Shown: positions 27,011 through 36,045, counted from the first letter of the stretch. The stretch: DNA of 64,000 nt from Halobacillus sp. Marseille-Q1614 (GCF_902809865.1 NZ_CADDWH010000001.1:3658001-3722000); one strand, 5' to 3'. The notes: generated by a model not told the origin, from the letters alone. Numbers and translations are program-made.

Positions 27011-27457
27011 ATGGCATTGCATCATTTTCATTTAAAAGCAGATTGGCCGGGAGGACGCAATGAAGTCGGCTATATTGAATCAGACAAACTTAAGACCAAA
27101 ATATCGATCCCTAAAGAAATGGATGGACCGGATATAGGAACCAATCCCGATGAAATGCTGCTAGGAGCGGCAGCCACCTGCTATATCATCAGCCTCGGAG
27201 CAATGATTGAGAGAGCGGGGCTTCCTTTAGCTGAAATGAACATGGACTCTGAAGGTATTGTGGATGTGACGGATGGAATTTTCACTTATAAAAAAATCAT
27301 CCACCGGCCGAAGGTTTATTTGACGAACGAAGCAGGGAAGAAGGAATTAAAGAAACTAAACCTGCTTGTCGAAAAAGCAGAAACCAGCTGCATGATTTCT
27401 AAGGCTATTGCAGGAAATGTAGAGCTTGAGCTGCAGGCTGAGACAGGCATTAAATAA
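27011..27457 (+). CDS. OsmC/Ohr-family peroxiredoxin (SACOL1771 type)
   Basis: 148 residues with the OsmC fold and its two redox cysteines, Cys57 in GAAATCYIIS and Cys127 in AETSCMIS. Such proteins reduce organic hydroperoxides with dithiol help. Second gene of a pair with the SE1561-type protein; GGAGGAG overlaps the end of that gene. Terminator follows at once. Confidence 0.9.
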   Translation: MALHHFHLKADWPGGRNEVGYIESDKLKTKISIPKEMDGPDIGTNPDEMLLGAAATCYIISLGAMIERAGLPLAEMNMDSEGIVDVTDGIFTYKKIIHRPKVYLTNEAGKKELKKLNLLVEKAETSCMISKAIAGNVELELQAETGIK

Positions 27458-27458
27458 G

Positions 27459-27487
27459 AAAACCCACGCGATACGCGTGGGTTTTTG
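27459..27487. terminator. Bidirectional terminator
   Basis: AAAACCCACGCG (27459-27470) pairs with CGCGTGGGTTTT (27474-27485). It serves the OsmC gene and the convergent alpha-glucosidase gene. Confidence 0.88.
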
Positions 27488-27488
27488 T

Positions 27489-29141
27489 TTAGAATAAGTA
27501 AACTCTCGCTTCATATGGAGCTAATTCTACGGAGGTTGTTTCTTCGTCTTTCACTTTAACGTTGGAAAGCAGAAGATTTTCCGCTGTAAGGAGATCTTCA
27601 CTTTCAAAAATCGCCTGTTCAGCTGTTAAGTTTGTAAGGATAAGGGCGGTTTGATCCTCCATTGAGCGGGTGTACGCATACACTTGTGGGTGCTCAGGAT
27701 CGAGAAGATCATATGTTCCATAAGTGAACAGCTCATGCTTTTTCTTAAGGCTGATTAATTGCTTGTAGTAAGATAGGATCGAATCGTCATCTTTCAGCTG
27801 TTTTGCTACATTGATTTCTTTGTAATTCGGGTTTACTTTAATCCAAGGCTGCCCTGTCGTAAAGCCGGCCTGCGGTTCATCGCTCCACTGCATAGGTGTG
27901 CGGCTGTTATCCCTGGAAGTACTCCATAGAATCGGGAGGATCTCTTCATCCGTCAGCCCTTCCGCTTTTTTATTATCATAGAGATTTTTCGCGGCCACGT
28001 CATCGTAATCATCGATGGAAGGGTAAGCAACGTTGGTCATGCCGATTTCCTGTCCCTGATAAATAAACGGCGTTCCCTGCATGAGGAAGTACATCGTCGC
28101 CATCGCTGTTGCACTTTCGTACCAGTAGTCTTCATCGTTACCCCACGTCGATACGACACGGGCTTTATCATGGTTTTCAATAAACAGAGCGTTCCAGCCG
28201 TTATTCTCTAAGGCTTTTTGCCAGCGGGTAAGGGCATGCTTCAGGCCGACGACATCAAGCTGCTGCTCGGCATCCTGGTCCCACAAATCCAAATGCTCAA
28301 ATTGAAAGACCATATCCATTTTACCTTCTTCACCGACCCACTGGTGAGCTTCTTCAGCACTAACCCCATTGGCCTCACCGACGGTTAATGCATTTTTCTT
28401 TCCATATGTCTTGTCTTTGAATTCTTGTAAAAACTCATGAATGCCCTCCTGGTTCATGTGCATATCAAAGGAAGACACATAAGGCTTGCCTTCAGGGTTC
28501 GGCAGGTCCGGGAAACCTTCCCGTTTTTTAATATGACTGATCGCATCGATTCTAAATCCATCAATGCCTTTATCAAGCCACCAGTTGACCGTGTCGAATA
28601 AAATATCGCGAACCTCTTCATTTTCCCAGTTTAAATCCGGCTGTTTTTTCGAAAAAAGGTGAAGATAGTACTGATCCGTTTTCTCATCGTACTCCCAGGC
28701 GGACCCTTCAAAAATGCTCTCCCAGTTATTCGGTTCCTTGCCGTCTTTGCCGTCACGCCAGATGTACCAGTCCCTTTTAGGGTTATCTTTTGAGGAGCGA
28801 GACTCAATAAACCACGGATGCTCATCACTCGTATGGTTAAGCACAAGATCAATGATTAATTTCATGCCGCGTTTATGAACCTCCTTAAGCAGCTTGTCAA
28901 AATCATACATGCTGCCAAACTCCCCAAGAATATCCTGATAGTCGGAAATATCGTATCCATTATCGTCTTTCGGCGACTTATACATCGGACATACCCATAT
29001 AAAATCAATACCAAGATCCTGTAAATAATCGAGGCGCTCAATCATTCCCTGAATATCGCCGACTCCATCACCGTTTGAATCCTGAAAGCTGCGGGGATAA
29101 ACCTGATATCCAATGGCTTCTTTCCACCAAACTTTTTCCAT
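27489..29141 (-). CDS. GH13 alpha-glucosidase (oligo-1,6-glucosidase family, predicted alpha-1,4 type)
   Basis: 550 residues from ATG 29141, which has GTGAGGT upstream. A GH13 TIM-barrel enzyme that releases glucose from short maltose-type or isomaltose-type sugars in the cytosol. Nucleophile Asp199 in DGFRIDAI, acid/base Glu256 in TVGEANG, stabiliser Asp325 in FIENHDKAR, and the subfamily segment QPDLNW at 167-172. The residue after the nucleophile is Ala200. In this subfamily Ala there goes with alpha-1,4 activity and Val with alpha-1,6, so maltose-like substrates are favoured. A LacI-type operator lies upstream. Confidence 0.92.
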   Translation of the reverse strand: MEKVWWKEAIGYQVYPRSFQDSNGDGVGDIQGMIERLDYLQDLGIDFIWVCPMYKSPKDDNGYDISDYQDILGEFGSMYDFDKLLKEVHKRGMKLIIDLVLNHTSDEHPWFIESRSSKDNPKRDWYIWRDGKDGKEPNNWESIFEGSAWEYDEKTDQYYLHLFSKKQPDLNWENEEVRDILFDTVNWWLDKGIDGFRIDAISHIKKREGFPDLPNPEGKPYVSSFDMHMNQEGIHEFLQEFKDKTYGKKNALTVGEANGVSAEEAHQWVGEEGKMDMVFQFEHLDLWDQDAEQQLDVVGLKHALTRWQKALENNGWNALFIENHDKARVVSTWGNDEDYWYESATAMATMYFLMQGTPFIYQGQEIGMTNVAYPSIDDYDDVAAKNLYDNKKAEGLTDEEILPILWSTSRDNSRTPMQWSDEPQAGFTTGQPWIKVNPNYKEINVAKQLKDDDSILSYYKQLISLKKKHELFTYGTYDLLDPEHPQVYAYTRSMEDQTALILTNLTAEQAIFESEDLLTAENLLLSNVKVKDEETTSVELAPYEARVYLF

Positions 29142-29203
29142 TCTAAAAAACCTCACTTTGTAGAAAACCTATTATTTTTCTTTGTATACCACTATTATTT
29201 ATT

Positions 29204-29219
29204 GCGCAAACGTTTTCGC
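29204..29219 (-). promoter_or_regulatory. LacI/GalR-family operator (MalR- or CcpA-like)
   Basis: GCGAAAACGTTTGCGC on the minus strand is a near-palindrome centred on CG, the form bound by LacI-family regulators. It is about 63 bases before the alpha-glucosidase start, so control by sugar is likely. Which regulator binds is unknown. Confidence 0.65.
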
Positions 29220-29294
29220 TGGTTGTTTCATATATTAATCGATTTTGCGGCCTTTTACAATAGATTTGGCTGAATTTTATAACAGGTCAGGAGG

Positions 29295-29371
29295 GGGAGG
29301 CGAAAGCCGGGAAAGTGGGCGTAAGCGCCAAAAAAACCGGTGCCGAACGCTGAAAAGAACAGCCGAACCGT
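29295..29371 (+). ncRNA. Possible structured RNA: three hairpins in a row
   Basis: Within a gap lacking a believable gene there are GGC-GAAA-GCC (29299-29308), GGCG-TAAG-CGCC (about 29318-29329) and a longer arm with CGGT/ACCG and GCTG/CAGC (about 29338-29371). The stretch is richer in G+C than its flanks. It may be a leader RNA, or the hairpins may be chance. I cannot match it to a known class. Confidence 0.25.
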
Positions 29372-29460
29372 CAATAGAAGGCAGCACTCCTCAAAAAGGT
29401 TTCAACAAAACATGCCCTCATTGGATAAAATCTCCTCTGTTCAGAATTCCCCTCACTGGT

Positions 29461-29481
29461 TATAATAGGAACAAACGTTCG
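29461..29481 (+). promoter_or_regulatory. -10 element and LexA (SOS) box of uvrX
   Basis: TATAAT (29461-29466) is followed by GGAAC-AAAC-GTTCG (29468-29481), which fits the Bacillus LexA consensus GAAC-N4-GTTC. The box covers the expected start of transcription. Confidence 0.85.
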
Positions 29482-29503
29482 CAAATGTGGAGAGTGAAGG
29501 AAA

Positions 29504-30760
29504 ATGGATTATTCAGTTTACCCTCGTCATGATGTACTGTGCATTGATATGCGCTCCTTTTATGCCAGTGTAGAGTGTACGAGGCGGGGCCTTGATCCAA
29601 CAACAGCATTGCTCGCTGTGGTAGGCGACCCGAATCGAAGCGGCAGCATTGTGCTGGCCGCATCTCCGGCATTAAAGAAAAAGCACGGCATCAGCAATGT
29701 CAGCCGTTTTTTTGAATTGCCGGATGATCCTCAGCTTGTGGTTGCCCAGGCACATATGGGAGATTACTTGGAAGTATCCGTGGAGATTACAAAAATGATG
29801 ATGAATTATGTGCCGGCTGAAGCGATTCACGTCTATTCCGTGGATGAACTGTGGGTGACGATTGATGGACTGGAAAAATTATATGGATCTCCTTATGACA
29901 TCGCCCGTATGATTCAGGATAATATTCGTGATCAATTCGGAATTGAGTGTGTCATTGGAATTGGCGACAATAAATTTCTAGCAAAGGTCGTAATGGATAT
30001 TCACGCGAAAAAGGCGGAAGACGGGATTGCCGAGTGCCGGTATGAGGATGTGAAACGTCTGCTGTGGCCGACGCCGATTGAAGACATTTGGGGAATTGGC
30101 TCCCGCATGATGCGGAACCTAAACCGATTAGGAATCGTAACGCTCGGCCAGCTGGCAGAGTATCCGTTAAAGTATATGAAGAAACATTACGGCATTATGG
30201 GGGAACAGCTTCATTGGCATGCGTGGGGCGTGGACTTAAGTCCTGTGGTCGGGAATTTCACAAAAACAGAGCAAAAAGGGTACGGTCACGGGATCACGCT
30301 GCTTCGCGATTATACGGGAGAGGAACTGCCGACGGTTCTTCTTGATTTATGTGAGGAAGCCTGCCGCCGGGCGAGGAGAGACAGCCAGGCGGGAAGGACC
30401 GTCCACCTTTCTGTAGCTTATGCAAGCGAATTTGGCGGCGGCTTCAGCCGGTCGATTTCCATTGATCAGCCCACGAATATTACGATGGATATGTACCATA
30501 TTTGTATGCGCCTGTTCCGCACATTCTACGATGGAGAGAGCCAGATTCGGCGTACGAGTGTCACCCTGACGAATCTTGAAGAAGATGTTGCGACCCAGCT
30601 CACTCTTTTTGACGACCGTCCAAAACAAAAGGACATCGGAAAAGTGATGGATCAGATTCGCGACAAGTATGGATCGATGGCTATTTTAAGAGCAAGCAGC
30701 TTTACCGATGCGGGAATTACCCCTGATCGAAGCAAAAAAATCGGCGGTCATTATGCGTAA
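29504..30760 (+). CDS. uvrX: Y-family DNA polymerase, UvrX/YqjW type
   Basis: 418 residues. Palm carboxylates are visible as Asp15 in CIDMRSFYASVE and the Asp-Glu pair in YSVDELWVTID (about 117-118); the thumb helix-hairpin-helix IWGIGSRMMRNLNRLGI is near 196-212, and the little finger follows. The family carries out error-prone copying past damage. The LexA box at its promoter makes it an SOS gene. In many Bacillaceae it is paired with a small yolD-like gene; none is seen here. GTGAAGGA precedes the ATG. Confidence 0.93.
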   Translation: MDYSVYPRHDVLCIDMRSFYASVECTRRGLDPTTALLAVVGDPNRSGSIVLAASPALKKKHGISNVSRFFELPDDPQLVVAQAHMGDYLEVSVEITKMMMNYVPAEAIHVYSVDELWVTIDGLEKLYGSPYDIARMIQDNIRDQFGIECVIGIGDNKFLAKVVMDIHAKKAEDGIAECRYEDVKRLLWPTPIEDIWGIGSRMMRNLNRLGIVTLGQLAEYPLKYMKKHYGIMGEQLHWHAWGVDLSPVVGNFTKTEQKGYGHGITLLRDYTGEELPTVLLDLCEEACRRARRDSQAGRTVHLSVAYASEFGGGFSRSISIDQPTNITMDMYHICMRLFRTFYDGESQIRRTSVTLTNLEEDVATQLTLFDDRPKQKDIGKVMDQIRDKYGSMAILRASSFTDAGITPDRSKKIGGHYA

Positions 30761-30768
30761 AATCAATA

Positions 30769-30795
30769 AAACCAGAGCAGCATGCGCTCTGGTTT
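30769..30795 (+). terminator. Probable terminator of uvrX
   Basis: ACCAGAGC (30771-30778) pairs with GCTCTGGT (30786-30793) with flanking A and T; the T run is short. Confidence 0.55.
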
Positions 30796-30863
30796 ACAAG
30801 GTGCCCATGTACGTAGGCCGAGGTGTGTTAAAGGATAATCTTCACTGAATAAATAGACTTTCC

Positions 30864-30995
30864 TTATTTGTAGAAAGAAGCACCAACGATGATCAAAAGA
30901 ATAAATAGAACAACGATTAGCGCGAAGCTGCTTCCTTTTCTGTAACCGCCGTAGCAGCCGCCGTAACCGCCGAATCCACCATATCCGTAACTCAT
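30864..30995 (-). CDS. YjcZ-family sporulation-linked small membrane peptide
   Basis: 43 residues: a Gly/Tyr-rich start [18 protein letters not shown], a short basic turn RKGSS, then one hydrophobic segment (about 24-40) ending FYK. This is the standard build of YjcZ/YczM-type peptides made in large numbers in spore-forming bacilli. GGTGGTGAGG lies before the ATG. Localisation to a spore or forespore membrane is inferred from the family. Confidence 0.88.
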   Translation of the reverse strand: MSYGYGGFGGYGGCYGGYRKGSSFALIVVLFILLIIVGASFYK

Positions 30996-30999
30996 AACC

Positions 31000-31271
31000 T
31001 CACCACCTTTTTTACTCGATACGATACTTTATGTGATCAAAAATAAATGGGAAAGGCATTTGACTATATCCTCTGCGAAATTCCCTCAGCCAAAAGGGAA
31101 CGGTCTGGCAGATATTCGTGTTTTTCTAAGTACAGGTACGACAGACGATCATAGATCCCAACTCCTTAAATCAAATTTATCTTAATTATTCTTTAAAAAT
31201 TAGTGCATAAAGTTTCACTTGCAGACTAGTTTTTATGAGATCAATAAGGAACGAATTTAATTGAAAAATAA
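31000..31271. other. Intergenic stretch without a recognised gene
   Basis: AT-rich, no frame with a ribosome site. A CTCAGCCAAAAGGGAACGG piece near 31087 may be repeat debris. Confidence 0.4.
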
Positions 31272-31312
31272 GGAAAACATAAAAAGAAGGATAAGCTAGC
31301 TATTTTAAAAGT

Positions 31313-31418
31313 AAAGGAGTATGAAAATGCAGTTCAGCAAACACAGTCGATTATCGATAGCCTGACACCGAGAATAGCACAAATTGAGCAAGAGGAACCT
31401 CAGTACAAACAACAATAA
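31313..31418 (+). pseudogene. Remnant of a DUF1657 gene (C-terminal part)
   Basis: One frame reads EYENAVQQTQSIIDSLTPRI then EQEEPQYKQQ and a stop. This is the typical end of DUF1657 proteins of spore formers. The open frame begins at 31272 without any start codon, and the good AAAGGAG site (31313-31319) instead leads to an out-of-frame ATG giving only 12 residues. The first half of the gene is gone. Confidence 0.65.
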
Positions 31419-31501
31419 AAAGTGTCTGTTATTCTAATTTATTGGCCGAATGATGGTGAACAGACCTCTGCTGATCAACTAAAGGATAAGGGGAATCATT
31501 C

Positions 31502-31690
31502 ATGACCGCTGGTTCAGATGTAAAACAATTATTAGCCACCATCAAGAATCTTGAAGCGGGTTTATCAACGCTTGCCTTGAAGACACTTGATGAAACAGAA
31601 AAAAGGGTTTTTCATGAAGAGATGCTGAGAATGGCTGAAGTCAAAGAAGAATTGATGGAACGGATCAGGAAGAGGGGAAGGCCAGTATAA
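31502..31690 (+). CDS. DUF1657 small protein
   Basis: 62 residues, two helices, opening MTAGSDVKQLLATIKNLEAG as in DUF1657 proteins. In Bacillaceae these come next to DUF421/YetF genes and inside spoVA-type spore operons that raise heat resistance. Compared with the usual family its C-terminus is short and lacks the EEPQYK end that survives in the upstream remnant. AAGGATAAGGGG precedes the ATG. The yetF-like gene begins 26 bases later. Confidence 0.7.
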   Translation: MTAGSDVKQLLATIKNLEAGLSTLALKTLDETEKRVFHEEMLRMAEVKEELMERIRKRGRPV

Positions 31691-31716
31691 GGGGTTTTAA
31701 TGAAAGGGTGATATAA

Positions 31717-32577
31717 ATGGTGGATTGGTTGTCCGTCCTCCTGCGAGGGGTCTTGTTCTTAGTAGCCTTACTGCTAGTAACGAAGCTTTTAGGAAAGAAA
31801 CAATTATCCGAGCTCTCATTTTTCGAATATGTATCAGGGATCACTATTGGAAGTATCGCTGCGGAAGTCATCATGGGACTGGAAAATAACATATGGCACG
31901 GATTGTTAGGAATAGCTGTGTTTGCTTTTATTCCTTTTCTTTTTGAAATCCTTTCATTACACAGTAAAAAAATAAGAGATTTTGTTGAGGGCAAAGGAAC
32001 AGTAATTATTAAAGAAGGAAAGATTTTAGAAAAAAAGTTAAAGAAGGAAAAATATACGATAGATGAGCTTCTCCAGCTGCTTAGGGAAAAAGATGTTTTC
32101 AATATCAATGAGGTAGAATACGCCACACTTGAAGCAGACGGTAAACTCAGTGTTTTACTGAAAAAGGAGAATCGTCCTGTCACAGGGAAGGACCTTGGAC
32201 TTAACCAATCCAATGAGAAAGAAACTTTTACTGTAATCATGGATGGAGAATTTCAAGACCAACAACTCGCTGCAGCTGGGAAGACCCGTGCATGGGTGGA
32301 AGGAGAGCTAAATCAATTAGGGATGCCCGTTGATAACATATTTCTTTGCCAAATTGACTCTCATGGGCAGTTTGCTGTAGATGTTTACGATGATAAGATA
32401 CAAATTCCATCTCCACAAGAGAAGCCTCTTTTGCTTGCGAGTCTGAAAAAGTGCCAGGCCGACTTTGAGTTATTTGCGCTGGCTGCCAGGGATAAGGATG
32501 CCAAAAAAATATACGAAAAGAATGCTCAAAAGCTTCAAGTTTCCCTGGATAAACTTACCCCTTTACTGAAAAGTTAA
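31717..32577 (+). CDS. DUF421/YetF-family membrane protein with DUF1657-like tail
   Basis: 286 residues. Three membrane segments (about 5-25, 38-55, 62-82) with the YetF core KQLSELSFFEYVSGITIGSI at 29-48, then a soluble DUF421 domain to about 225. The last 45 residues, LLASLKKCQADFELFALAAR and on, look like a DUF1657 domain fused at the end. Such DUF421-DUF1657 proteins belong to the spoVA-linked spore set; a structural or lipid-domain role in spore membranes is proposed but unproven. GAAAGGGTG precedes the ATG. Confidence 0.85.
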   Translation: MVDWLSVLLRGVLFLVALLLVTKLLGKKQLSELSFFEYVSGITIGSIAAEVIMGLENNIWHGLLGIAVFAFIPFLFEILSLHSKKIRDFVEGKGTVIIKEGKILEKKLKKEKYTIDELLQLLREKDVFNINEVEYATLEADGKLSVLLKKENRPVTGKDLGLNQSNEKETFTVIMDGEFQDQQLAAAGKTRAWVEGELNQLGMPVDNIFLCQIDSHGQFAVDVYDDKIQIPSPQEKPLLLASLKKCQADFELFALAARDKDAKKIYEKNAQKLQVSLDKLTPLLKS

Positions 32578-32614
32578 ATGTTAGGATAGGAGTACAACCA
32601 ATATTTACTGCTGT

Positions 32615-32656
32615 AAAAGCCTCTCATTTTATAGATATAGATGAAAGGCTTTTATT
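32615..32656 (+). terminator. Terminator of the yetF-like gene
   Basis: AAAAGCCT...TCAT (32615-32627) pairs with ATGA...AGGCTTTT (32641-32653), one bulge per arm, then T-rich. Confidence 0.75.
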
Positions 32657-32781
32657 TGTATATAACAGCTTTTTTACCCTGCTGTTTTTAAAAAAAATAA
32701 CTTTTCATTCAATAGGAAGGAAGCCTAATGCGTTGCGGTTAACTTCTTTTTCGTTTATATTAGTAATACAATCGCATATAT

Positions 32782-32928
32782 TTTCCTTCGGGGTCGGGTG
32801 AAAGTCCCAGCCGGCGGTAATGAACCTAGAGTTCCGAGCCCGCGACGGGGAGGCAGCAGCTATGCGTCTCCCCCTGATTTGGTGAATATTCCAAAGCCGA
32901 CAGTGAAAGTCTGGATGGGAGAAGGAAG
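32782..32928 (+). promoter_or_regulatory. FMN riboswitch (RFN element)
   Basis: Conserved RFN blocks are present in order: TTCGGGGTCGGGTGAAAGTC, CCGGCGGTAATG, GAGCCCGCGA, the GATTTGGTGAATATTCCAAA region, and GCCGACAGTGAAAGTCTGGA then TGGGAGAAGGA. It binds FMN and stops rib transcription through the terminator at 33008. Confidence 0.97.
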
Positions 32929-33007
32929 CAGAACGTCTGTGGTACGAATTTTCTGGATTTGTGCCCTTTATTCGGCGTACCTTATTATTTTATTGACTAT
33001 AATAATT

Positions 33008-33046
33008 CAAAACCCTGGGGAAGTGTATCTTCTTCAGGGTTTTTAA
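33008..33046 (+). terminator. Riboswitch-controlled attenuator of the rib operon
   Basis: AAAACCCTG with GGAAG pairs with CTTC and CAGGGTTTT (33008-33020 with about 33030-33043), then a T-rich tail. It lies between the aptamer and the ribD site. Confidence 0.85.
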
Positions 33047-33069
33047 TTTTTATACGCGGAGGTGAGGAA

Positions 33070-34164
33070 ATGGATCGCGATGAGAAATATATGCAGATGG
33101 CCATTGAAATGGCAAAAGTCACGGTCGGCCAGACGACGCCTAACCCTTCGGTCGCAGCCGTTGTCGTCTGTGATAATCAGGTGGTCGGACTTGGAGTCCA
33201 CGTTAAAGCGGGAGAACCACATGCAGAAGTGCATGCTTTAAAGATGGCCGGTGAAAAGGCAGAAGGGGCAGAAATCTTTGTTACGCTGGAGCCGTGCAGC
33301 CATTACGGAAAAACTCCGCCGTGTGCGCAGGCTGTCGCAGACGCAGGGATTAAGAGGGCGGTTATTGCTTCAGGTGACCCGAACCCTCAAGTGAGCGGAA
33401 GAGGTATTGAGATGATGAAGGAGTCCGGCGTTGAGGTGAAAACAAGCGTCCTTAAGGAAGAAGCAGACCAGCTCAATCGCGCATTTTTTCACTACATCCA
33501 GTCGAAACGCCCATATGTCAGGCTGAAGTCAGCGATCAGTATGGACGGGAAAATTGCTACTTCTACTGGGGAAAGTCAGTGGATAACTGGAGAAGAAGCA
33601 AGAAAAGACGGTCATCAATATCGTCATCAATCGGCTGCTATCTTAGTAGGAGTGAACACGGTTTTAATGGACAATCCTAAGTTAACGGTTCGTCTTGAAG
33701 GCGGTGGAAAGCAGCCTGTCCGAATTATCCTCGACACTCACCTCCGTACACCTCCGGCAGCCCAGTTAATAGCGGATGATACAGCACCTACTTGGGTTTT
33801 TACAGGTTCACAAGTTGCAGAGGAAAAGATTGCTTCCTTTCAGTCTTCCTCACATGTAAAAGTGATTCAGCTTGAGACGGAACAAATCGAAATAGACGAT
33901 GTTCTCTCTGTACTGGGAGAAAGAAATATTACTTCCTTATTAGTAGAAGGAGGAGCAACGATTGCCGATGCCTTTGTTCGCGCGGGGGTCGTTAATGAGA
34001 TGGTCATCTATATGGCACCTAAGTTGATCGGCGGTAAAGAGGCGTTGACGTCGGTTGCCGGAAAAGGGATAAGCAACCTGAAAAACGTAGAAGAATTTGA
34101 GTTTATCTCATCAGAAATGATCGGAAAAGATATAAAAATTACAGCCGTAAAAAGGGAGGGGTAG
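33070..34164 (+). CDS. ribD: Bifunctional riboflavin deaminase-reductase RibD
   Basis: 364 residues. The N-terminal deaminase domain has the zinc set in EPHAEVHAL (about 48-56) and EPCSHYGKTPPCAQA (about 75-89). The C-terminal reductase domain starts VRLKSAISMDGKIATSTG near 148-165. It turns the first pyrimidine intermediate of riboflavin synthesis into the ribityl-amino form with NADPH. The start at 33070 follows GGAGGTGAGG; the longer frame upstream runs through the riboswitch. First gene of the rib operon, 3 bases before ribE. Confidence 0.97.
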   Translation: MDRDEKYMQMAIEMAKVTVGQTTPNPSVAAVVVCDNQVVGLGVHVKAGEPHAEVHALKMAGEKAEGAEIFVTLEPCSHYGKTPPCAQAVADAGIKRAVIASGDPNPQVSGRGIEMMKESGVEVKTSVLKEEADQLNRAFFHYIQSKRPYVRLKSAISMDGKIATSTGESQWITGEEARKDGHQYRHQSAAILVGVNTVLMDNPKLTVRLEGGGKQPVRIILDTHLRTPPAAQLIADDTAPTWVFTGSQVAEEKIASFQSSSHVKVIQLETEQIEIDDVLSVLGERNITSLLVEGGATIADAFVRAGVVNEMVIYMAPKLIGGKEALTSVAGKGISNLKNVEEFEFISSEMIGKDIKITAVKREG

Positions 34165-34167
34165 AAA

Positions 34168-34815
34168 TTGTTTACCGGAATAGTAGAAGAAATCGGCACC
34201 GTAAAAGGAATAAAAACAAAAACCGAAGCTATGCAGCTTAGCATCCAGGCTAAAGATATTTTAAATGACATCAACTTAGGGGACAGCATTTCGATTAACG
34301 GAGTCTGCTTAACCGTAACAAGCTATACCGATCAGAGTGCCGAGTTTGATATTATGCCTGAGACCTACAGGGCGACAAATCTACACGAATTAAACCAAGG
34401 CAGCAAGGTTAATCTCGAACGTGCAATGGCAGCAGGCGGACGCTTTGGCGGTCATCTCGTATCTGGCCACATTGATGGCACGGGACAGATCGTAAGTAAA
34501 AAGCCTGAATCCAACGCCGTCTATTATGAAATAGAATTACCTGATGAACTTATTCATTACTTCGTATATAAAGGGTCAATTGCTGTCGATGGAACAAGCC
34601 TGACAGTTTTTGGGGTGAATGAAACTCGAGTAACTATCTCGCTCATCCCTCACACGATGGACCATACTGTTTTAGGAAACAAGGAGCCGGGCGACCGGGT
34701 CAATATAGAGTGCGATATGATTGGGAAATACGTCGCTCATTTTCTCGGACAGGACAAAGAGACGAAACAGTCAACAATGTCCAAAGATTTTCTAAAAGAG
34801 AACGGATTTGCATAA
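34168..34815 (+). CDS. ribE: Riboflavin synthase alpha chain RibE
   Basis: 215 residues with two similar lumazine-binding barrels (about 1-97 and 98-190), each starting with the MFTGIVEE / HIDGTG type of segment. It joins two lumazine molecules to give riboflavin. It starts with TTG at 34168, supported by AAAGGGAGGG 7 bases upstream and the family-typical [12 protein letters not shown]. Second gene of the operon. Confidence 0.96.
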   Translation: MFTGIVEEIGTVKGIKTKTEAMQLSIQAKDILNDINLGDSISINGVCLTVTSYTDQSAEFDIMPETYRATNLHELNQGSKVNLERAMAAGGRFGGHLVSGHIDGTGQIVSKKPESNAVYYEIELPDELIHYFVYKGSIAVDGTSLTVFGVNETRVTISLIPHTMDHTVLGNKEPGDRVNIECDMIGKYVAHFLGQDKETKQSTMSKDFLKENGFA

Positions 34816-34832
34816 ATGGAAGGAGCCTCGAA

Positions 34833-36026
34833 ATGTTCGATTCAATAGAATTAGCAATAGAGCGTCTGAAACAAGGCAAGCTGGTTATCGTCTGTGATGA
34901 TGAAGACCGTGAAAACGAAGGAGATCTAATTGGTCTCGCCGAGCATGTTACCCCTGAAATGATTAATTTTATGATTACACGCGGCCGAGGACTGGTTTGT
35001 GCGCCGATTACTGGTGAATTAGCGGAAAAGCTGGAGCTGATGCCGATGGTAAATAACAGCACAGATCCACACCGTACGGCTTTTACAGTGAGCATTGACC
35101 ATAAATCTTCCACTACGGGTATTTCAGCAGATGAGCGGGCATTAACCATTAAAGAGCTGCTGAATCCTGAAGCCAGCGCCGAGGATTTCCAGAAACCAGG
35201 ACACATTTTCCCGCTGATCGCAAAAGATGGCGGCGTGCTGCGCCGAGCCGGCCATACAGAAGCAGCCGTCGATCTTGCTGTACTGGCAGGAGCTAAGCCG
35301 GCCGGAGTTATTTGTGAAATAATTAAAGATGACGGCACGATGGCCCGTGTTCCTGATTTAAGGAAAATGGCGGATGAATTTGATATCCCGATGATTACCA
35401 TCGCTGATTTAATTCAGCACCGCCACCGTCACGAAGATCATGTGAAACGTGAGGTTGAAATTAAGCTGCCTACCGAATACGGAGACTTTCGCGCGGTTGC
35501 TTACAGTAACGATATCGATAATAAAGATCATATTGCGTTGATCAAAGGAGAAGTAAAACCAGACGAACCGACTCTCGTTCGAGTTCACTCGGAATGCCTG
35601 ACAGGGGATGTGTTTGGATCTTTCCGATGTGACTGCGGACCGCAGCTTCATAACGCGTTAAGACAAATTTCCGAGAACGGAAGCGGTGTCCTCCTTTATA
35701 TGCGCCAGGAAGGCAGAGGAATCGGCCTTTTAAATAAGATGTTTGCCTACAAGCTGCAGGAGGAAGGGTTAGATACAGTAGAAGCCAACGAAAAACTAGG
35801 CTTCGGACCAGACCTTCGCGATTACGGAGTTGGTGCACAGATTTTAAGAGAGCTTGGCATTTCAAAAATCAAACTGCTGACCAACAATCCAAAAAAAATC
35901 TCCGGCTTAAGCGGCTACGGCCTCGAAGTCGTCGAGCGTGTACCCATCGAAATGCCATCAAGAAAAGAAAACGAACTCTACCTAAAAACAAAACAATCCA
36001 AAATGGGACACCTGTTTCATTATTAA
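34833..36026 (+). CDS. ribBA: DHBP synthase / GTP cyclohydrolase II RibBA
   Basis: 397 residues with two enzymes. About 1-200 is 3,4-dihydroxy-2-butanone-4-phosphate synthase with acidic loop [12 protein letters not shown] (about 22-33). About 205-397 is GTP cyclohydrolase II with zinc cysteines in [17 protein letters not shown] (about 252-268) and RQEGRGIGL (about 290-298). Together they supply both starting parts of riboflavin. The start at 34833 follows GGAAGGAG; a longer frame from 34710 only overlaps ribE. Confidence 0.97.
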   Translation: MFDSIELAIERLKQGKLVIVCDDEDRENEGDLIGLAEHVTPEMINFMITRGRGLVCAPITGELAEKLELMPMVNNSTDPHRTAFTVSIDHKSSTTGISADERALTIKELLNPEASAEDFQKPGHIFPLIAKDGGVLRRAGHTEAAVDLAVLAGAKPAGVICEIIKDDGTMARVPDLRKMADEFDIPMITIADLIQHRHRHEDHVKREVEIKLPTEYGDFRAVAYSNDIDNKDHIALIKGEVKPDEPTLVRVHSECLTGDVFGSFRCDCGPQLHNALRQISENGSGVLLYMRQEGRGIGLLNKMFAYKLQEEGLDTVEANEKLGFGPDLRDYGVGAQILRELGISKIKLLTNNPKKISGLSGYGLEVVERVPIEMPSRKENELYLKTKQSKMGHLFHY

Positions 36027-36045
36027 AAGAAAAGCGGAATCGGCC

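Noticed and set aside
29245-29532. 95-codon plus-strand frame
   Set aside because: It covers the hairpins and the LexA box and overlaps the start of uvrX; codon use is not gene-like.
31665-32240. 191-codon minus-strand open frame
   Set aside because: Antisense to the YetF-family gene, with Ser/Phe/Leu-rich composition typical of a mirror frame.
34700-35401. 233-codon minus-strand open frame
   Set aside because: It lies antisense to ribE/ribBA, has no ribosome site and low-complexity Ser/Ile content; the plus-strand rib genes explain it.
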